This document shows, piece after piece, positions 60,261 to 64,000 of a stretch of 64,000 bases of DNA; the stretch's first letter is position 1, and the number at the start of each line of letters is the position of its first letter. A program made the translations under genes and the position numbers. The notes beneath the pieces are model-generated. The model was not told where the DNA came from. It saw nothing but the letters and a program-made list of their open reading frames with translations, and made no database searches. Source of the DNA: Flavobacterium sp. CECT 9288 (lineage in GTDB: Bacteria > Bacteroidota > Bacteroidia > Flavobacteriales > Flavobacteriaceae); contig NZ_OU957226.1 of NCBI RefSeq assembly GCF_918731615.1, forward strand, positions 558,001-622,000, read 5' to 3'.

Positions 60261-60791
60261 TTAAACACGAAATATCCTAAAAACGATGACATCATCAACT
60301 AACCCTTGTAGTACTGCATAATCAATAGCACTACTATACACATAATCTTCTGGTTTGTAAACTAAACCTTCTTCCACAGAGTTATTATGCACATAATCAA
60401 TTTTTTGTTGAATAACTTTATTACTCCAAAGTTCGATTGGTTTGTTATCATGTCGCCAAAACTGATAGTGCTTTACGTTAGAACTTTTTTCAGCTTCTTT
60501 CTTAAAAAAATCTAACAAGAACTCTTTTCTACTTTCCCTAGAATTTTCTTGAATACTTTTTACAATAGATTGACTAGTAAATCTTTTCAAATCTCCAATC
60601 AGTAATTCTGATTTTTGATCGTTTATACTTCTAAAAACTAAATGCACATGATTACTCATTATGCACCACGCATGAATTTCTAATCCTTTATTTTTTTGGC
60701 AAAAAACCAAACTTTCTAAAAACAAATCTTTATACTCGTTCCTAGTAAACACATTTAGCCAACCTACCACTGCAAAACTTATGAAATACAA
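60261..60791 (-). CDS. REP-associated tyrosine transposase (RAYT), start uncertain
   Basis: A single-strand HUH transposase of the IS200/IS605-related Y1 group. The HUH motif is H48-V-H50 in SNHVHLVF after HAWCIM, and Y133 in DYVHNN is the candidate catalytic tyrosine. RNEYKDLFLESLVFCQKNKGLE and PEDYVYSSAIDY are typical RAYT blocks. The frame begins at TTG 60791 because no in-frame ATG follows the upstream TAA; upstream in-frame codons read HNPEG, which looks like the true family N-terminus. The start codon may be lost. REP hairpins flank the gene on both sides in inverted orientation. Active or decayed status is unclear. Confidence 0.75.
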   Translation of the reverse strand: MYFISFAVVGWLNVFTRNEYKDLFLESLVFCQKNKGLEIHAWCIMSNHVHLVFRSINDQKSELLIGDLKRFTSQSIVKSIQENSRESRKEFLLDFFKKEAEKSSNVKHYQFWRHDNKPIELWSNKVIQQKIDYVHNNSVEEGLVYKPEDYVYSSAIDYAVLQGLVDDVIVFRIFRV

Positions 60792-60898
60792 TCCCTCAGG
60801 ATTATGACCCGAGACGATAGTCGAACAGGCGAAGTAAATTTATAATCTCTACTCATAAATATATCATTTATGTCATCAAATTAGATTCTTTAATTTCG

Positions 60899-60928
60899 CA
60901 CCACACGAAAGGATTCGTGCGGTAGCGG
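60899..60928 (-). repeat. REP hairpin, inverted copy upstream of the RAYT
   Basis: The segment from 60899 is the reverse complement of the two REPs downstream of the gene: CCACACGAA, loop AGGA, TTCGTGCGG, then TAGCGG. Together the REPs bracket the gene as inverted repeats. Confidence 0.85.
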
Positions 60929-60968
60929 GGGAAGTCAGAGATATTCGCACAGCAGGGTACTTATAACT

Positions 60969-61700
60969 TTATTGTTTGTAGAATTCCAAAAATGCCTTTA
61001 CTCTTGATCGACTTATTTTGAAATCATCAGATATATTTATAGTTGTGAGGGTTAAATTAAAATTAGATATCTGCTTAATGAAATTTTTATTGATGATAAT
61101 TTTTCTACTTATTCTGAAGAATATTTTTGGATTCAATTGATTTTCTAAAAGTTCTAAAGATTGACTTATTATGTAGCTTTTAAAATCTTTTGTAGTCAAA
61201 AAAGTAGTATTATTTTCGCTCTTAAAATACACAATTTCTTCCATAACAATTTTCTTTAAAGCACTTCCAGTAGATACCAAAAAAGAAGTTTTAAACTCTA
61301 CTTGTAAAGCATTCTCTAATGTTTTTAAATCATTTTGGTTGGTGTTCAGTAAATTATTATTTTTTATCTTTAGAAATAATTTATCAAGTCTTTCAGCAGC
61401 GATGGGTTTCAATAAATAATCAATTGAATTGTATTCAAAAGCTTTTAATGCGTATTCATCAAAAGCAGTTGTGAATATTATTTTAGATTGAATTTCAACT
61501 TTTTTAAAAATTTTAAAGCATAAATCATCTCTCAGTTTTATATCCATAAAAACTAAATCGGGATGATGGTTATTTCGAAACCAATTTACAGCCTCAATCG
61601 TAGATTGTAAAATAGTAAAAACGGTTATGTTTTTTTCTACTAATAATCTTTCTAAGCGTTTTCCTGCCGGAATTTCATCTTCTATTATAATTACGGTCAT
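60969..61700 (-). CDS. LytTR-family response regulator
   Basis: A 243-residue regulator. The receiver domain (about 1-120) has the acidic pocket E7/D8, the phospho-acceptor D53 (FMDIK), T77 (FTTAFDEYA) and K98 (LLKPI). The LytTR DNA-binding domain (about 140-240) has VYFKSENNTTFLTT and FFRISRKIIINKNFI, the family blocks. It is translated 4 bp overlapping the sensor kinase gene, so they form one pair. The 177 bp between this gene and the RAYT hold REP sequence. Confidence 0.92.
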   Translation of the reverse strand: MTVIIIEDEIPAGKRLERLLVEKNITVFTILQSTIEAVNWFRNNHHPDLVFMDIKLRDDLCFKIFKKVEIQSKIIFTTAFDEYALKAFEYNSIDYLLKPIAAERLDKLFLKIKNNNLLNTNQNDLKTLENALQVEFKTSFLVSTGSALKKIVMEEIVYFKSENNTTFLTTKDFKSYIISQSLELLENQLNPKIFFRISRKIIINKNFIKQISNFNLTLTTINISDDFKISRSRVKAFLEFYKQ

Positions 61701-63094
61701 TTGTCCTGAATTTTAACAATGGGTAATTTTACAATAAATAATTCAACGCCATTTATTACTTCTATCTCCTTGTTAATTAGTATTTTATATCGATTATTGA
61801 TATTTTCTAAACCTATAAAAGTTGACTGAACTTTTTGTTTCAAGTTTTTAGAATTTGAAATTACAAGATAATTATTATCAATATCAAAATTAATTAGCAA
61901 TGGAATATTTTCATCTAAAATATTGTGTTTAAAAAAGTTATCAATAATTTCTTGTAAGCAAGAGGATAAAATATTGAAATCAGTATCTGTACTAAAATTC
62001 AAGTTAAACTCAAATCCTGATTCAAATTTCGATTTATAAATTTCCAAATATTCGTTAATGAAATCCATTTCTTCTTTTAAAGAAACAAAATCTTCTGTTT
62101 GATTTTTTAGATAATACCTGTAAACATTTGATAAATTATGACCAAAAGCAACTGCTTTTTTAGGATCTAATTCTATTAATGAAATCATCACATTCATATT
62201 GTTAAATAAAAAATGTGGATTTATTTGATTTTTTAGTTCGAGATATTCAGCTTCTCGCTTTGAATTTAATTTTTGTAGGTTCCAAATTTGTCTGTTTTTA
62301 TTTTTTTTATCCAATCTGAAAAATAGTACAAAAATAATAAAAGCAGGAACAAATAATTGTATAGCATAAAATGAGCCAATAAATCCAGAGTAGAAGTTCA
62401 TTGAATTTGGAAAACCCAAAAAAGCAATTGAGGGCAATGAAATTATAGAAGTTAAGAATATTATTAAGAGAAAATTACCTTTTACAACCTTCATTTTATT
62501 TAATAAATAAATAGAGAAATGAGAAATTGTGGTAACAGATAATGAAAATCCAAACATTTTGAAGAATAATATTCCAAAGGCCTCTGTTATGGAATACAAA
62601 TTTGAATAATCAAAAATGTAGAAGAATATCAGAAAAAAGGTCAGAAATAAAGTTAAACCCGAAATTAATTTTACGTAAAAAGTCTTACTTTCTTCAAAAA
62701 TCAAATCGTTTCTTTTAAGCATTTTTTTATTGACTTCAAGAATGAAAATATAAAATAACAAAATCGAAATAGATAAAGACAAACGAAATATATGATAAAG
62801 AAAATTAAATTTTATTGTTACATTAGAGAGATAAAAATAGTCAAAATATAGTTCCGAAATGGTAGTAAAAACAGTTAAACAAATTATTGCAGAAGTGACT
62901 TTTTTGAAGAAACTACCTTTAATTTTTTCAAAAACATAAACACTGCTAAATGATATATTTAAAAAGAAAGTAGCTACAAAATAATTGATTCTCATATTGG
63001 ATAAATCCGATAGTGAGCCCCTAGATATAACAAATATAGAAATGATTAGTACTGGCAACAAACCAAGAAGTAAAAATTTTTGAAATGATTTCAT
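61697..63094 (-). CDS. LytS-type sensor histidine kinase
   Basis: A 465-residue membrane kinase. About seven or eight hydrophobic helices fill residues 1-260. The HisKA-like His_kinase domain has the phospho-acceptor H294 in NQINPHFLFNNMN. The ATPase part has the N-box EIIDNFFKHN and a G-box-like GLENINNRY, as in LytS/YehU kinases. It precedes the LytTR regulator with 4-bp overlap and has no other obvious neighbour target. The signal sensed is unknown. A LytS/LytTR pair in Bacteroidota often controls envelope functions, but no target is suggested here. Confidence 0.9.
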   Translation of the reverse strand: MKSFQKFLLLGLLPVLIISIFVISRGSLSDLSNMRINYFVATFFLNISFSSVYVFEKIKGSFFKKVTSAIICLTVFTTISELYFDYFYLSNVTIKFNFLYHIFRLSLSISILLFYIFILEVNKKMLKRNDLIFEESKTFYVKLISGLTLFLTFFLIFFYIFDYSNLYSITEAFGILFFKMFGFSLSVTTISHFSIYLLNKMKVVKGNFLLIIFLTSIISLPSIAFLGFPNSMNFYSGFIGSFYAIQLFVPAFIIFVLFFRLDKKNKNRQIWNLQKLNSKREAEYLELKNQINPHFLFNNMNVMISLIELDPKKAVAFGHNLSNVYRYYLKNQTEDFVSLKEEMDFINEYLEIYKSKFESGFEFNLNFSTDTDFNILSSCLQEIIDNFFKHNILDENIPLLINFDIDNNYLVISNSKNLKQKVQSTFIGLENINNRYKILINKEIEVINGVELFIVKLPIVKIQDK

Positions 63095-63239
63095 ATTGAT
63101 ATTATTTTAAATTCATTTCAAAAATCATACTTTAAAGGATCAATTAAAAATTAAAATTTGTGAACGGTTAGTATTTTCTTGTGAATGGTAATTTTACTGC
63201 AAAATATCCAAACTTCCTTTCCGGCTCCTTGAATTCTTA

Positions 63240-63260
63240 CTTTTTAGCACAAAATGTTAT
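63240..63260 (+). repeat. Third copy of the dispersed 21-bp repeat
   Basis: CTTTTTAGCACAAAATGTTAT differs from the copies at 60034 and 60083 by two bases (GCACA for GAACA and AAATG for GAATG), and is followed by TATAACTAGTTGCTGAG, which resembles the flank of the copy at 60083. Confidence 0.75.
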
Positions 63261-63409
63261 TATAACTAGTTGCTGAGAGAATGTCTGTGACTTCGCACGC
63301 TGAAATTTGAAGTCCCATCTCACCATATTCATTTCTCAAATATATTAAAATAATCTTACAAATTGTGTTTTAAAAAAACGACTTTGTAAATATTATCTGT
63401 CTCAAATAG

Positions 63410-63475
63410 CCCCGATAGCAGCGAAAATCCTTTGCGGTGGCGGCAGCCAAAAGCAAAGATTATAGCGTATAGCGG
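63410..63475. repeat. Imperfect inverted repeat of the Flavobacterium extragenic type
   Basis: CCCGATAGCAGCGAAAATCCTTTGC at 63410-63434 pairs with GCAAAGATTATAGCGTATAGCGGG at 63452-63475, with a few mismatches, around a GC-rich loop. Similar CCCGATAG...ATAGCGGG elements are widespread between genes in Flavobacterium genomes as I recall them. It follows the htpG terminator on the minus strand. Confidence 0.65.
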
Positions 63476-63517
63476 GAGTATACGCCTGCTGAAAATGGCT
63501 AATCTGCTCCCAAAAAA

Positions 63518-63558
63518 AAACCTGCAAGTCCCGATACTTCGGGGTCGCTTGCAGGTTT
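63518..63558 (-). terminator. htpG terminator
   Basis: AAACCTGCAAG and CTTGCAGGTTT form an 11-bp stem containing an inner CCCGA/TCGGG stem. The A-run at 63512-63520 is the minus-strand U-tract. It lies 35 bp after the htpG stop. Confidence 0.85.
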
Positions 63559-63592
63559 ACTCTAAAAATCTTACGATCTAAAAATATAATAT

Positions 63593-64000
63593 TTATTTAA
63601 TCAGCTCGAAACTTCTTTTTACAAATGCGGTTAAGGCTTCGCCTTTTAGCAAGTTTTGAGATAGTTTGGCTAAGTCTAGCGCTTGTTTTACTAGGCTTTC
63701 TTGAGCGTCTTTGTCTTTGTTGTTTAGGATGCTGCTGGCCAATTCAGAGTTTGTGTTTACTACTAAATTGTACATTTCTGGCATGTTGCCCATCCCGAAC
63801 ATTCCGCCGCCACCGGTTTGGCTCATTTCTTTCATACGGCGCATGAATTCTGGCTGTGTGATGATAAATGGTGCTGAGTTGCTGTCTAGTGCCTCTAGTT
63901 GTACGCTGTACGTTTGTTTTGGTACAATAGTTTCTAGAACGGTTTTTAGGCTGGTTTGTTCTTCATCTGAAAGTTTTGAAATGGTAGTTTCGTCTTTCTT
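63593..64000 (-). CDS. htpG: Molecular chaperone HtpG, C-terminal part only
   Basis: The last 136 codons of the bacterial Hsp90; the 5' part lies beyond the right edge. The visible part is the C-terminal dimerisation domain. ALDSNSAPFIITQPEFMRRM, then KEMSQTGGGGMFG, NMPEMYNLVVNTNSELA and the end QNLLKGEALTAFVKRSFELI match HtpG of Bacteroidota, including the Gly-rich GGGGMFGMGN loop. The frame is open to base 64000, so the ATG inside it is not the start. The ATPase domain cannot be seen. Confidence 0.95.
   Translation of the reverse strand, partial: KKDETTISKLSDEEQTSLKTVLETIVPKQTYSVQLEALDSNSAPFIITQPEFMRRMKEMSQTGGGGMFGMGNMPEMYNLVVNTNSELASSILNNKDKDAQESLVKQALDLAKLSQNLLKGEALTAFVKRSFELIK

Larger units (their letters stand above)
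60122..60325. repeat. 102-bp tandem duplication containing REP hairpin and transposase 3' end
   Basis: Units 60122-60223 and 60224-60325 are equal in length and differ at 7 positions by eye. Each begins with the REP hairpin and then carries the last 21 or so codons of the transposase. Unit 2 is the end of the intact gene. Unit 1 encodes, on the minus strand, a variant tail DYAGLKGLVDDVIVFRMFSD plus stop. Confidence 0.9.
63095..63592. other. 498-bp repeat-bearing intergenic region
   Basis: No gene is seen. It contains the third copy of the 21-bp repeat (63240-63260), a long imperfect inverted repeat (63410-63475) and the htpG terminator (63518-63558). Confidence 0.65.

Noticed and set aside
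60122..60325. CRISPR-like short array
   Set aside because: There are only two units with no spacers, and they carry coding sequence of the transposase, so this is a tandem duplication.
63625..63846. Plus-strand frame opposite htpG
   Set aside because: It is a shadow of the htpG coding frame; the translation is leucine- and cysteine-rich without a recognisable family.

Overview
The window is a contiguous chromosomal stretch of an AT-rich bacterium of the Bacteroidota, most likely a Flavobacterium or close relative. The evidence is the gene content (PorV/PorQ-type outer membrane protein, DUF4105, DUF4369, DUF3667, DUF1501/DUF1800, tricorn-like S41 and M61 peptidases, LytS/LytTR pair, a RAYT with REP hairpins), the gene order recQ | kpsF-tatC-AhpD-lptB, the lack of Shine-Dalgarno sequences, and promoters of the Bacteroidota form TTTG-N19-TAnnTTTG, perfect in front of two tRNA-Thr genes. 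Family names come from recognising protein sequence by eye; no database search was run.

Layout. (1) 1-10.4 kb, plus strand: part of a surface polysaccharide (O-antigen/capsule) cluster. It holds three GT2 glycosyltransferases (the first cut by the window edge), an exostosin-like protein, a methyltransferase with a Trm112-like head, two GT4 glycosyltransferases, a Wzy-like polymerase/ligase and a WcaJ-type initiating phosphotransferase. Several genes are coupled by ATGA overlaps. (2) 10.4-19.9 kb: DUF4105 and PorV-like envelope proteins, pssA, a GH25 lysozyme, then the kpsF-tatC-AhpD-lptB operon divergent from recQ. (3) 20.0-25.4 kb: a coherent arsenosugar biosynthesis locus of DUF547, AhpD-like protein, ArsS, aquaporin, ArsM and a TIGR04282 glycosyltransferase on the minus strand, facing a purine nucleoside phosphorylase. 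(4) 25.4-32.7 kb: housekeeping and redox genes (FAD dehydrogenase, M20 peptidase, msrB, idi, queD, bcp, manA). (5) 32.7-33.1 kb: two identical tRNA-Thr(UGU) genes, each with its own promoter and terminator. (6) 33.2-51.2 kb: membrane proteins, M61 peptidase, AlkB, EamA transporter, DUF1501/DUF1800 pair, a TonB-type barrel, DUF2721, DUF2254, a small-membrane-protein/DUF6671 operon, Sua5 and an SbtA-like bicarbonate transporter. (7) 51.3-59.9 kb: minus-strand secreted or envelope proteins including a tricorn-like protease and several poorly known families. (8) 59.9-63.6 kb: a repeat-rich island with a REP-associated tyrosine transposase, three REP hairpins, a 102-bp tandem duplication of the transposase 3' end, other dispersed repeats and a LytS/LytTR two-component pair. 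The window ends inside htpG.

How it fits together. ArsM, ArsS, the phosphorylase and the glycosyltransferase form a plausible route from arsenite to oxo-arsenosugars. KpsF (Kdo precursor), LptB (LPS export) and the sugar cluster serve the outer membrane. TatC could export the twin-arginine DUF1501 protein. The strongest candidates for something new are the transposase island at 60.0-60.9 kb, the completeness of the arsenosugar locus with its embedded channel, and the unstudied DUF6671 operon.
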